64,000 bases of DNA from Alectoria sarmentosa (lineage: Eukaryota; Ascomycota; Lecanoromycetes; Lecanorales; Parmeliaceae): the NCBI GenBank assembly GCA_009733775.1, contig WOGZ01000140.1:1-64000 (forward strand). Direction: 5' to 3'. A program made the position numbers and the translations under genes. The notes beneath the pieces are model-generated. The model did not search any database. It saw nothing but the letters and a program-made list of their open reading frames with translations, and was not told where the DNA came from. Of the stretch, positions 24,646 through 34,100 are shown piece by piece (position 1 is the first letter of the stretch; each line of letters begins with the position of its first letter).

Positions 24646-26161
24646 ATGAAGCTTGCAGCCACCGGTAGAGCTGTGAGGCTCGCCTGGACTGAACGCTCGG
24701 GGACTGAATTGAAGTGCAAAGCAAGATTTCGGATCGGTAGCGGTCAGCATCAGCGGAGGCATCAATCTACAAGTAAACAGCGGACATGGCGGATTTATCA
24801 TGTGACGACAGTACTGATGCCAACTAGACGTTCCGAAGACTCCTACCCTCGAAATTGATGGTACACACTACAATATCGATGACTGGACCAACGTGCCATC
24901 CTCCATTCTCTCATATCTTCCCCGCAAATTGCAACTGGAGCCATCACACCCGGTATCAATAACGCGCCAAATCATTGAATCTAACTTCCCTTCACCAACA
25001 TATACACACTACAATGATCTTCATCCGGTTGTCACAGTTGCGGAGAACTTCGACTCCCTTGGTTTCCCAAAGGATCACCCAGGCAGAAGTCGTACTGATA
25101 CTTACTACATTAACAAAGATACTGTACTAAGGACGCACACCAGTGCCCATGAAGCAAAGATATTCCGAGATAACAAGAGTGAAGGCTATACGATCAGCGC
25201 TGATGTATACAGGAGAGATGCCATCGACCGAAGTCATTACCCAGTCTTCCACCAGATGGAGGGGGCGAGGACATGGGATCGACGAAAAGTGCCGGAAGGT
25301 AACATAGCGAAGGCCGTCTGGACCGAGCTTGTAAAACTTCCGAGGCACGGTCTCTCCGTCGAAGACCCAAACCCGACGACTCACGCAGAAAGAAATCCAT
25401 TGCAGACAGAACACCACAGCCCAGAGGAAGTGGAAGCGATCGCCGCGCATTTGAAACGATCATTGGAAGGCATTGTGATCGAGCTATTTTCGAGAGCTCA
25501 GAAGACTACTGGTGCCATTGAGCTCATCAATGCAAATGCTCGGGAACCATTGAGGGTTCGTTGGATCGAAGCTTATTTCCCATTCACGAGTCCTTCCTGG
25601 GAACTGGAGGTTTTCTGGCAAGGGGACTGGTTGGAGCTTCTGGGATGCGGTGTCACCAAGCAAGACGTCCTTATCAATGCTGGAGTACCAGATCAAATAG
25701 GCTGGGCGTTCGGTGTGGGACTGGAGCGAGTCGCTATGTTGCTCTTCTCAATACCGGATATTCGACTTTTCTGGTCGAAGGATCCACGTTTCTTGAAACA
25801 ATTTTCGAACAAAGAAAACGTCAATACCTTCGTCCCGTTTTCTAGATATCCAGAGTGCTACAAGGATGTGTCGTTCTGGCTTCGGAGCTCCGGCAGCAGC
25901 GCCGGTGGTGGAATGAGGAGCAATGGGCAGGACTTCCACGAGAATGATGTGATGGAGGTTGTTCGGGACGTCGGAAGCGACTTGATTGAAGCTGTGAAGC
26001 TGGTCGATGACTTTGTACACCCTGTCTCTGGGCGGAAGAGCCTTTGCTATCGGATTAATTATCGAAGCTTGGAAAGAACGCTTCGGAACGAAGAAGTCAA
26101 CCAGCTGCACGAGAATGTGAGAAAGCAGCTTGTCGAGAAATTGGGTGTGGAGCTGAGGTGA
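24646..26161 (+). CDS. msf1: Phenylalanine-tRNA ligase, mitochondrial
   Basis: This is the single-chain class II synthetase that charges mitochondrial tRNA-Phe. Exon 1 (24646-24772) codes a basic targeting peptide beginning MKLAATGRAVRLAW; a 55-bp intron (24773-24827, branch CTGAT) joins it to exon 2 (24828-26161), giving 486 aa with closed phases. Exon 2 has LEIDGTHYNIDDWTNVP, the ENFDSLGFPKDHPGR segment, TDTYYIN and LRTHTSAHE. Next are YPVFHQMEG (motif 2 region), IEAYFPFTSPSWELEVFW and the motif 3 GWAFGVGLERVAMLLFSIPD with FWSKDPRF. The C-terminal ferredoxin-fold anticodon-binding domain begins at about FVPFSRYPECYKDVSFWL and runs to the end. The start ATG is my choice; the frame is open further upstream. 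Confidence 0.92.
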
Positions 26162-26445
26162 CGTGGATTAATCTGGAACATGGATTGATGGTCTAAGCCA
26201 GTGTTGCGATCATTCCATACTAACAGAGTCGAGCTCAATAATTCGAGTGTTGCTTCATACCCGCAGAAATGCAGAGAGACCGCTAGATGGAGGGGAGTGA
26301 GTAAATGTACAGCTCTTCACCCGGCTTGAACGCAAGAAAATAAATACAAGAGCTGCACCTACGACAGGCATTCATCCCGAAGTTGCCTTGTCATTCAGCT
26401 GTTTTTTACGACTCCAACCTTAGCAGCCTAGCGATAGGATTAGTC

Positions 26446-27231
26446 TCAGTGCTCCACAAAGTGCATGCCGGAAAGATTCACCCTTATCACCCTGCCGTTC
26501 AGCATGAATCCCTTCTGTTGGGTTATGAACACACTCCCATGATCCCTTCCCTCCATTGGTGTCTGGAACGTAGCCTCATGCAGGTTCGGATTAAATTGTT
26601 CCCCATTCTCGCTCGGGTCGAATCTCTCAAGTCCATGCTTCTTGAGAGTCTGCATCAATATCGTCTCTGTCATTTTCAACCCATCGTACAAATTCGTCAG
26701 CTCTTTGTTGGTCTCAGCCTGCCCCAACTTCTCTGGAGGTACAGTGCCGAGGGCTCGGTCAAGATTATCGACGCTTTCAACTAGGTCTTGGGCGAAGCGG
26801 GAGATGGCGAAGTCGCGGGCGGCTTGAACGTCGCGTTTTGTGCGGTCTTGAAGGTTGCGAAAGTCTGCTACCGAACGGAGGTATCTGTCCTAAACATCAA
26901 GCGTGTGAGGTTGCGAGAGCAGACAATATTGGGGTTCTCTGAGTTTGGGGCGGACCTTTAAATCAATGATCTCTTTATTCTTCGATTCAATGTCTTTCTG
27001 CACCGGGTCGTTGTCCTTGATTTCTGTCTGCGAGGCCTCCGCTGCTGCTGCATCGGAATGCGCACCATTTGCAGGCGTGTCCGTTGAGGAGAAGTACCTT
27101 GGGGCTATCCTTCTCTGAAGCGAATGTAGGCGTGACGGGGAAAGTTGAGACCTGATAGGTGAGGCGAAAGTAATGCAAGGCGACCTGGCACAGAATGCTC
27201 GTGACTGTCGAAGTAGACTTCGCTGTATCAT
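26446..27231 (-). CDS. mge1: Mitochondrial GrpE, nucleotide exchange factor of mtHsp70
   Basis: MGE1 swaps ADP for ATP on the matrix Hsp70 that drives protein import and folding. Two exons (27231-26956 and 26889-26446) around a 66-bp intron give 239 aa, in phase. The first 50 residues are a basic, Ser/Arg-rich presequence (MIQRSLLRQSRAF). The long dimerising helix follows, rich in E and K (IESKNKEIIDLKDRYLRSV, DFRNLQDRTKRDVQAARDF, ISRFAQDLVESVDNLDRAL). The beta domain has FNPNLHEATFQTP, GSVFITQQKGFMLNGRVIR and the terminal VNLSGM signature. Confidence 0.94.
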
Positions 27232-27604
27232 TATGTGGATGCGATGTGGACGCTTGCGAAAATGAAGGGTCGAGGAAATAACAACGCCCGAGGGGCCCGA
27301 ATTTTTTAGTTCGACTCGAGATCTGCGTCATGCGGCAGTGGCGGCTATCGGGTATCTCAGTATATCTTGCCACTTAACCTATTTGAGTAAGGCCTTCCCA
27401 AAACCGCACCTCTGCAACTCAACAACAAGGCCGATTTTAAAGATACTTCCAACCACAAAGTTATAAAGCAGTGTCAGGAGAATAGCTTTTGTCCCAAACT
27501 TATTGTTATGTAGACCTTTGTTGAATTCCATCTAGAATACAAGAAGTATGCGCTCTTCCTAGATAGATTAAGTGGCCAAATATCAAAAACCGGCCTGAGT
27601 ACTC

Positions 27605-27638
27605 GTATGTATGTATGTATGTACATGTACATGTGTAT
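27605..27638. repeat. GTAT/GTAC microsatellite
   Basis: Four GTAT units run into alternating GTACAT. It lies in the 823-bp gap between MGE1 and the MFS relic; the rest of that gap shows nothing recognisable. Confidence 0.8.
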
Positions 27639-28054
27639 CTTAGTTTCTAATTTCTATTACCGAGGCCCTCCCTCAGTGTCTAGGGAGCTGCGGTTGTAAA
27701 TTCTTGGATATTCTGTAGTTTACCCATTGGGATAAATATACCTTCCTTTTCCACTCCTCTGATAATCCAAACAAAAAATAATTTGCTATACTTATACCTC
27801 GACTACATTTCTAAATCTATAAGTATCTACGATAATATTGAAAACTTGATTAAGCGAGAATAGACGTGAGTACCTAGGATGAATTTGAACGAACTTTTGA
27901 ATACATATGGATGTTGTTCAGCTGCTTCGGAAGCACCAAACATTGAGCGGAAGAGGAAGCGCATTGGTATTAAGACTGTATTGTGACTAGGGCTGCCAGT
28001 CTCTTCGAGATCCCCTTGATACACTAAAATGCTCGAGGAAACACTGTACAAAGC

Positions 28055-29696
28055 TCACTTCCTTCCAGCTTCTTGCATCGGATCCTCCTCCTCCTCAAAA
28101 ACGTCCTCAGTGCTATCATCACTCATCCTATTCCTCGCAAAGCAACGAATAGCTCTGAATTTAGTTCCCAACTGAGGGATGACGAACGGAGCCGGCGCTA
28201 GGAGTGTAGCAAGACATCCAAGAAGGGTACAAGTCCACCTAGTTCCCGACTTCTCACACATTGGTCTCGAAACCACCTCCAGCGGATATATACCGGATGA
28301 AACTAGTAGTCGCCTGCGCAGGCCCAGTATATACCGCAAACACCAAGGATGTAAATGTAGATAGCGACATAGATGCCAGCCCAAGAGAAACTGAAGAGCG
28401 CCACTGCGCAGAGACTGGACCAGGGGCTGCTATCACAAGGTGAACTCTGTCCAGGCGAGGCAGAATAGGCTGATGGGAAAAGTCAGGGCGACGGGGAAGG
28501 CGGGCAAAAGGCGGTACTCTGACGGGAGCTCTTGACTTTGGCTAGAATTTTGTTTCCAGCGCTGGTCTTGGTGCTTGTGGAAGTGGTCGGTGATGGGGGA
28601 GGGACATGTAAATATGGCGATGCCGACTGTGATGGCGGCAAAAGTGGTTCCGACGAAACCTTGATCGAATCCGTGGGTGTCCTGGAAGAGGAAAGTAAAG
28701 CCTTGGAGGAAGTCGAAGACTACGATGTAGACAATGACTAACCAGAGGCCGAGCAGGATGATGATGTACTCGTGCGTCGACATTATCATCGCGCGGCAGA
28801 AATTGGTCGCTAGGCGGAGGGAGACGGAGGCTTGGAATTCCAGCTGCTTTTCCAAGACTTGCCACTTTCCAGCTTATTAGGATCGGCGCGGACCTTTCCA
28901 GTGGGAAGTGGAAGGTTCATAAGGAGTGTGGCTCCAGAAATGATGAATGCTATCCGGTCACACCAGCGCCAGCTGGTTGTTGATGATTGCGCGATCCAGC
29001 CACCGACTATGGGCGAGAACGTAGTTGTTTCGACGCGAGTTAATAAAAAGGCAATCACAAGCTATGTTTCTAGCTTTAACTCGCTAACAAAAATCCTGCC
29101 GCGACATTAGGTCACGTCAAGCTCCTGTCATAGGTCTCGAAGATATCAGCGGTACTGGCCGCATGGATGGCGAGAATGATGCTAGCTCCTAAGAGTGCGG
29201 AAAAGCAACATGCCAATTGCGCCCCGAGATTAGGCGCAAGGGCCGACCTTAGAATGAAGGCGAGGTGCAGACATCTGGACAAGATCTAGATCGGTTGTCT
29301 CCGCAAGAAGGCCGGCAAGAAGAGCGCCCGCTGCAATGCCTATGACATATGAGGCCGACGCGTCCTGATACGAAGAAAGTCAGTTCTTTTTGTTCCTCGA
29401 CAGAAGTAGACCCAAGAGAATACCACGCTTGTGGTACATGCACAAACATTCCACAACTTTACTGACACGGAGCTCCTTTGTGATCTTGGTACTTGCTTGC
29501 GAGTCTGCAGCGGAACACCACTCGAGGGCGAAGACATTGATCCAGACAACGAGAGTAATGCCGATTGTGCTCCAATTCCGGGACCGATTACTGCCAAAAG
29601 GACCTTCCCAGTGCACAGAAATGCGCTCATTTTGTAGGTTGTGTCGAGGTTCATACTTGAGATCTGTACCCCAGCTTGATGCAGCAGAGACTTCAC
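28055..29696 (-). pseudogene. Broken major facilitator superfamily transporter
   Basis: Transporter pieces lie in order but in different frames with stops. Near 29050-28990 is the GGWIAQSSTTSWRWCD loop that is typical of fungal drug/polyamine antiporters. At 28800-28600 is MSTHEYIIILLGLWLVIVYI, followed by FLQGFTFLFQDTHGFDQGFVG. At 28480-28440 is PVALTFPISLFCLAWTEF. At 28400-28250 is FIRYISAGGGFET in one frame, continued by RWTCTLLGCLATLLAPAPF in another down to the stop at 28055. The first helices, expected at 29200-29696, are only hinted at. At least four frame breaks make it a pseudogene. It borders the mobile island that starts at about 29964. Confidence 0.75.
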
Positions 29697-29963
29697 GCTA
29701 GTTCAAGACAGAATCGCCGCTGCCTTGAAGCGACTCATTACGAGAAGATCTAGTCGGGAGCCGATAACGCTGGATGATGGACTGCATGGAGGCAAGCGGC
29801 GTGATACGTGCGATGAAAAGTTGGAAGCTTCCGTCAAGGCCATCCCAAGCTCAAGATGTCAATTCAAATGGTTGTTGACGCTTCATCATCGCGAGCCAGA
29901 TTGACGCCATTCAGATGGAATTTTATGAGTCGGGATTGGAACTGTGGCGAAGACTTCCATCTA

Positions 29964-30045
29964 GCGTATTCAGAATCTGTGTCAATGCTTGGCACAGTGG
30001 ATGGGACGCATCAACTCATATATTTTCGTACTGTAGCATAAGCAT
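29964..30045 (+). repeat. Outer inverted arm, left copy
   Basis: These 82 bases match 32039-32120 in reverse complement with few differences. The core contains AATCTGTGTCAATGCTTGGC, then GGATGGGACGCATCAACTCA. It is one end of a symmetric structure about 2.16 kb long. Confidence 0.85.
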
Positions 30046-30436
30046 CCTCCCACAATTGATATATACCTGTCATATAATCAATATTAATCGAATTTGACGC
30101 TATACAAACCCCAACCCTATCAATCATGCCTTCCACACGCATCAATGACCCACCAGTCACCCCGCCGTCCCTCCCCTTGTCTCGCATTCGCAACGCAGGC
30201 CGTCGCTTTATCTCTACTGAGCTGACCTCTGCGAAGAAGATTGAAAAACAAACGCTGATCCAAGAGCAGCATAAAAAGAATTAAACTTAAAAGTAACACG
30301 AGAAGGAGAATGCGCAAACTGCTATTGTTGCTGTTATCTTTGTTATCATCGCCTAAAAGAAACGATGAGAGAACGAATTGGCTTTGATTGAAACTCAAAT
30401 ACAGCGACACTTGAAAATGCTTACGTCATTTATATA

Positions 30437-30585
30437 TCGTATCATTTATACTAGACTCAGTAATTCAGACTCTGAAGGGGTTGATAGGTATTTGGTGGTT
30501 GGTGGTGGATTGATGGTGTGGCGGAAAAACTATTTTTCCGGGTGAAATTACGACATACCCCTCCTATAGAGTCTGAGTAGGAAAC
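30437..30585 (+). repeat. Inner inverted arm, left copy
   Basis: This is a diverged inverted match of 31735-31830. Shared landmarks in the same order are ACTCAGTAA, GGCGGAA and CTGAGTAGGAAAC. Indels make the left copy longer. A short frame before it (30126-30284) is not recognisable. Confidence 0.65.
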
Positions 30586-30599
30586 ATCGTAAAGCGTAC

Positions 30600-31470
30600 C
30601 ATGACCGTTATTTTATATGAGAATCCCATACTAAGTTAACCGTTATCCAAACATCTTCGTTTCTTTTAAACATAACTTTTCATCGCAACATTCAATGAAT
30701 AAATATTACATATAAAATTTACTAATTAAAGATTATAAAGCTCGAATTTTTTTCTCGATTTGTCATAAATTTAATTATTTAATTAATGTAAAGTGTTCAA
30801 AATAAAATATCAAATGAACGTAAATTCATCTTTTTTCCCTTCAATAATCTCCGCCTCTAAAACCTCAAAACATATATATATCGATTTCTTATATTTTAAA
30901 ATATATTATATCAAATTTTGATAAGATTTGGGCTGGCCAATTTTGTGAAAAACTCAATATAAATTTTTACATTATCTTTTACTTTTGTCAGAGAATCGGA
31001 AATGATGCTGAATGCTTGTATTCCGATATGCACGAAATAATAGCTATGAAGAGATAATACATGCTATGAAGCCGAACATGTAGGTAGCGCCAAGCCGCGC
31101 TAGGCCCAATCGGGTCATGTAAGGCTGTGGGCTAGAATCATGACAACTTTTAATAATTTTTATATAAATGATTTTATTATAAAACATATTTTATTAATCT
31201 GTATTATAACAATTGATGATTTAATATATATATAAAAAGTTGTTTAATTATAAATATATTATCATTTCAAAAGTTATATTTTTTTTAAAAAAATTATAAA
31301 AAAAATTTAAAAGTTTAATTTTATAACGTATTTTCGAATTACGAGTTTCAAGATTTCGATATATTTATATTCTTTATGTTATGATTATGATTTTCAAATT
31401 TTATTCATTTTGATGGTTCGGTTGTTGCGTAATAATACGTTGAAATATTAAATGTTTGAAGTTTTTTTGA
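30600..31470. repeat. AT-rich core between the inverted arms
   Basis: The sequence resembles the decayed block at the left of the window: AT-rich with the same TCGA and ACGA residues. It has no gene. The first 160-bp solo LTR sits inside it with normal base composition. Confidence 0.7.
30986..31145 (+). mobile_element. Solo LTR, 160 bp, target duplication ACTTT
   Basis: The LTR starts TGTCA and ends TGACA, the TG..CA form of LTR retroelements. It is flanked on both sides by the perfect 5-bp repeat ACTTT (30981-30985 and 31146-31150). It is similar along its whole length to 31477-31636, also 160 bp. Having its own target duplication means it is a solo LTR left by LTR-LTR recombination, not one of a pair bounding a single element. 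Strand is relative to the LTR end at 1-54. Confidence 0.9.
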
Positions 31471-31476
31471 GGTCGC

Positions 31477-31636
31477 TGTCAGGGAACCGGAAATGATGCT
31501 AAATGCTTGTATTCCGGTATGCACGAAATAATAGCTATGAAGAGAAATACATGTGCGAAGGCCGTTTATGTAGGTAATGCCAAGGCGCTAGGCCCAATCG
31601 GGCCGCGTACTGGGAAGGCTGGATGAAACTATGACA
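31477..31636 (+). mobile_element. Solo LTR, 160 bp, target duplication GTCGC
   Basis: This is a second copy of the same LTR with the same TGTCA..TGACA ends. It has its own perfect 5-bp duplication GTCGC (31472-31476 and 31637-31641). It lies in the same orientation as the first copy, 331 bp further on, inside the inner part of the right inverted arm. Confidence 0.9.
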
Positions 31637-31734
31637 GTCGCTTCGGGTATGTAATTCCGGGGTCGTTTGGGGTCGGAACAGCCCCGAAACATTTTCATAT
31701 CGGTTAACTCCACCAAAAAACGAGGCTTGGCACG

Positions 31735-31830
31735 GTTTCCTACTCAGATGTGGGAGGCCACCAAATTTCGACTATTCCGCCACCTTCCACAAAAGGTCTA
31801 ATTTACTGAGTTTACATTTATACATCGTAC
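31735..31830 (-). repeat. Inner inverted arm, right copy
   Basis: Reverse-complement partner of 30437-30585, shorter and diverged. Similarity weakly continues inward to a GTTAACCG shared by both sides (about 31702 here). Confidence 0.65.
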
Positions 31831-32038
31831 GAGTGATGCAACTTATCTCAATGATTATTGTATCAAATCTTCAATTAGAATATAAAAATGGCTCGGCTTT
31901 GACCTTAATAACGGCATTATAAAATAAAGGCATAGCGATTAAGGAGATAAAACATGTGCCGAGACCTTTATATAATTTCAATTTGTCATTTTGAGAAATA
32001 TTTTAAGGGTAATAAATTTGGTTGCAAATTGTGAAAAG

Positions 32039-32120
32039 ATGCTCGTGCTACACATCGAAAATACATGAGTTGATGCGTCCCATCCCCTGTGCCAAGCATT
32101 GACACAGATTCTAAATACGT
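32039..32120 (-). repeat. Outer inverted arm, right copy
   Basis: Reverse-complement partner of 29964-30045, of the same 82-bp length. Outside it (32121-33020) I see no further similarity to the left flank and no gene. Confidence 0.85.
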
Positions 32121-33030
32121 TAAATCACAAATAATCGCTCTTCTACTCAATCTGTAACTAAACAATTCTTTTTGCACGTTCAGACATGCTAATTTCAGGA
32201 GAATTGAATCGTATCGCGTTGGTCGCAACAATTCTGCCATTGTCTGATGTCACACGAAACGAAGTGATGAAGGGATGTCTTCTCAGAACCCGGCAATTCT
32301 ATCAGCGTTCCAAGTAAGTCATGAACGAAATCCCATGCGATAAGCAGGTGCGCAGGTCCAAAGCTGCACCGAAAAGGTGCTTTCTGTTGCATTTATTATA
32401 GTTACTTTACTAGGCTGATCTTATCGAGATACCTTCCATATATAATATTACGCCTGCTAAACAGATGGAGCTGTTCTTGAGAAAGGAGCGTTACCATAGC
32501 AAATCGGAGGTGCACTAATAAAAGAATACAGGAAGACAAGTCTAGACTGGGGGACGATGAGCGAGTCCGCACGCTAGGACGAAGATGTCATAAAGGAAAC
32601 AGCCCAGAAACACTCACTCGACAACTGCCACGACATCAGCGATCGAGCGTACTGAAAGAAAGAAACTTTTATTCATACCCATGTCTTGACGCAGAGTCAA
32701 TACCTGAGGAAGCATACATGCTTATGTAAACCTTGTACAATACCTACGCATAAATCAGACCTCAGTAAGTTTTTATTATAACATTCATGTCGTGGGAACA
32801 GAAAAAAGAGAGATGAAATTTAAAACAGTATTTGATACCTCGTTTTTTATATCGAAATGAACAAAACTCATAAAGTACTTTTGATCTTATTCTTCTGCAA
32901 AGCGAAAGACATATTTAGAATTGTTGCAGCACGGTAGCACCCTCGTTGGCAAGGTTAATCGTTCGGAAATCTACCGGTTATATATCGTTAAATCGTCTGC
33001 ATAGTAAGAAGCGCCGAGACTATTTAGCGT

Positions 33031-33463
33031 GCTCAAAAAGAATTCGATTTCTTGGCATTCGTAATCACTTCACCAAACGGGCTGACAGAATGATAAATAT
33101 TATTAATTTGTAAAATAAATGTATATGAAAATTACTTCTCTTATTGTCGCGATTCTAACGTCGTTAAAAATTTGAAAAAGTATTATATATTTACCGACGA
33201 ATATAAGATCTAAGAGTTTAGAGGGTTTTAAGATTTCACAGATCGAAAAGTTTAAAAATTCTTGATTCTCGAGCTACCACTCTTTATTTGTTATATTTTG
33301 ACGAATATTTCTCGCATATTCAAAATTTTGATAATATTAGAATCGCGGTAATGATCCAAATAATTTTCATATGTAATGCTTTCAAAGATACGTAATTTTC
33401 ATTATTCTGTCAGACTGTTGGTGAAGTGATTACGAATGCCAAGAAATCGAATTCTTTTTGAGC
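33031..33463. mobile_element. 433-bp foldback MITE
   Basis: The ends are a perfect inverted repeat of about 46 bp (GCTCAAAAAGAATTCGATTT at the left, its complement at the right). Pairing continues with mismatches for about another 100 bp (shared TGACAGAAT, ATGAAAATTA and CGCGATTCTAA), so most of the element can fold on itself. It has no coding capacity. Outside the perfect part, TTTAGCGT on the left and ACGCTAAA on the right also match after a 6-bp indel, so the true ends may be about 33023 and about 33478. A clear target duplication was not identified. It ends 136 bp before the next start codon. Confidence 0.8.
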
Positions 33464-33599
33464 AGGTTGACGCTAAATCTAAACGGACACGTCCTCACCT
33501 ACACACGAAGTATCCGCGTTAAGTCTGATAAGAGGGCAAAGCACAGAACTTCCTTCCTACGTCCTACGTCGTTGGCTACTTCACTTTCGGTTTGATACT

Positions 33600-34100
33600 A
33601 TGGATTCATCGGTAGCTGAAGAGAATACAAACTCGCCCATAAATTCGCACGGCCCATGTGCCCCGACCAGGGCTCAAAAACGCTCCGAGTCTGCTTCAGC
33701 TCATCGCAAGCCCTGCGACTTCTGTCACGCCCCAAATGATGTTTTGGTACGCTGTCGCATCGATGACACATGTGTATGGTACTTCGTCTGCACGAAGAAT
33801 TGCTGGAACAAAGTCTCTGGCGGCATCATTGATGGAAGTCCGGATCGCCCAGACTACAAACACGGTGGCATGTGGAAGAACAAGCACTCGGGTGTGAGTG
33901 CCAAGAAGCCCAAACACAAGCAGCGTGTAGCTGTTCGAGATTGGCTGGATTATACCAGATACGTGGTCAATGATAAGGTTATGTACGAAGAAAACTCTGG
34001 CTGGCAAAGAGACAGCGCAGTTCCCTTTTTGATTTCATCCCGAGATAAAGCAAACAAGCCATCAGATTTGTTGATCTTGACATGTTCTTACCCAAAATGA
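33600..34100 (+). CDS. Small Cys-rich fungal protein of unknown function
   Basis: A 166-aa open frame with an ATG start. After about 35 polar residues comes a Cys-rich core: KPCDFCHAPNDVLVRCRID, then YFVCTKNCWNKVSGG. The spacing (CxxC ... C ... CxxxxC) suggests one zinc site. YKHGGMWKNKHSGVSAKKPK follows. From memory, this arrangement is found in many uncharacterised Pezizomycotina proteins; I know no function. The chain ends without a further domain. A foldback MITE lies 136 bp upstream. The 3' end overlaps the convergent ATE1 coding region by 13 bp. Confidence 0.65.
   Translation: MDSSVAEENTNSPINSHGPCAPTRAQKRSESASAHRKPCDFCHAPNDVLVRCRIDDTCVWYFVCTKNCWNKVSGGIIDGSPDRPDYKHGGMWKNKHSGVSAKKPKHKQRVAVRDWLDYTRYVVNDKVMYEENSGWQRDSAVPFLISSRDKANKPSDLLILTCSYPK

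Noticed and set aside
10886..29696. A secondary-metabolite cluster (dehydrogenase and MFS transporter nearby)
   Set aside because: Both tailoring-type genes are broken and separated by housekeeping genes; no core synthase or cluster regulator is present.
30126..30284. Short plus-strand frame MPSTRINDPPVTPP.. in the left inverted arm
   Set aside because: Only 52 codons, not repeated in the right arm and without a family match; kept only as part of the mobile island.
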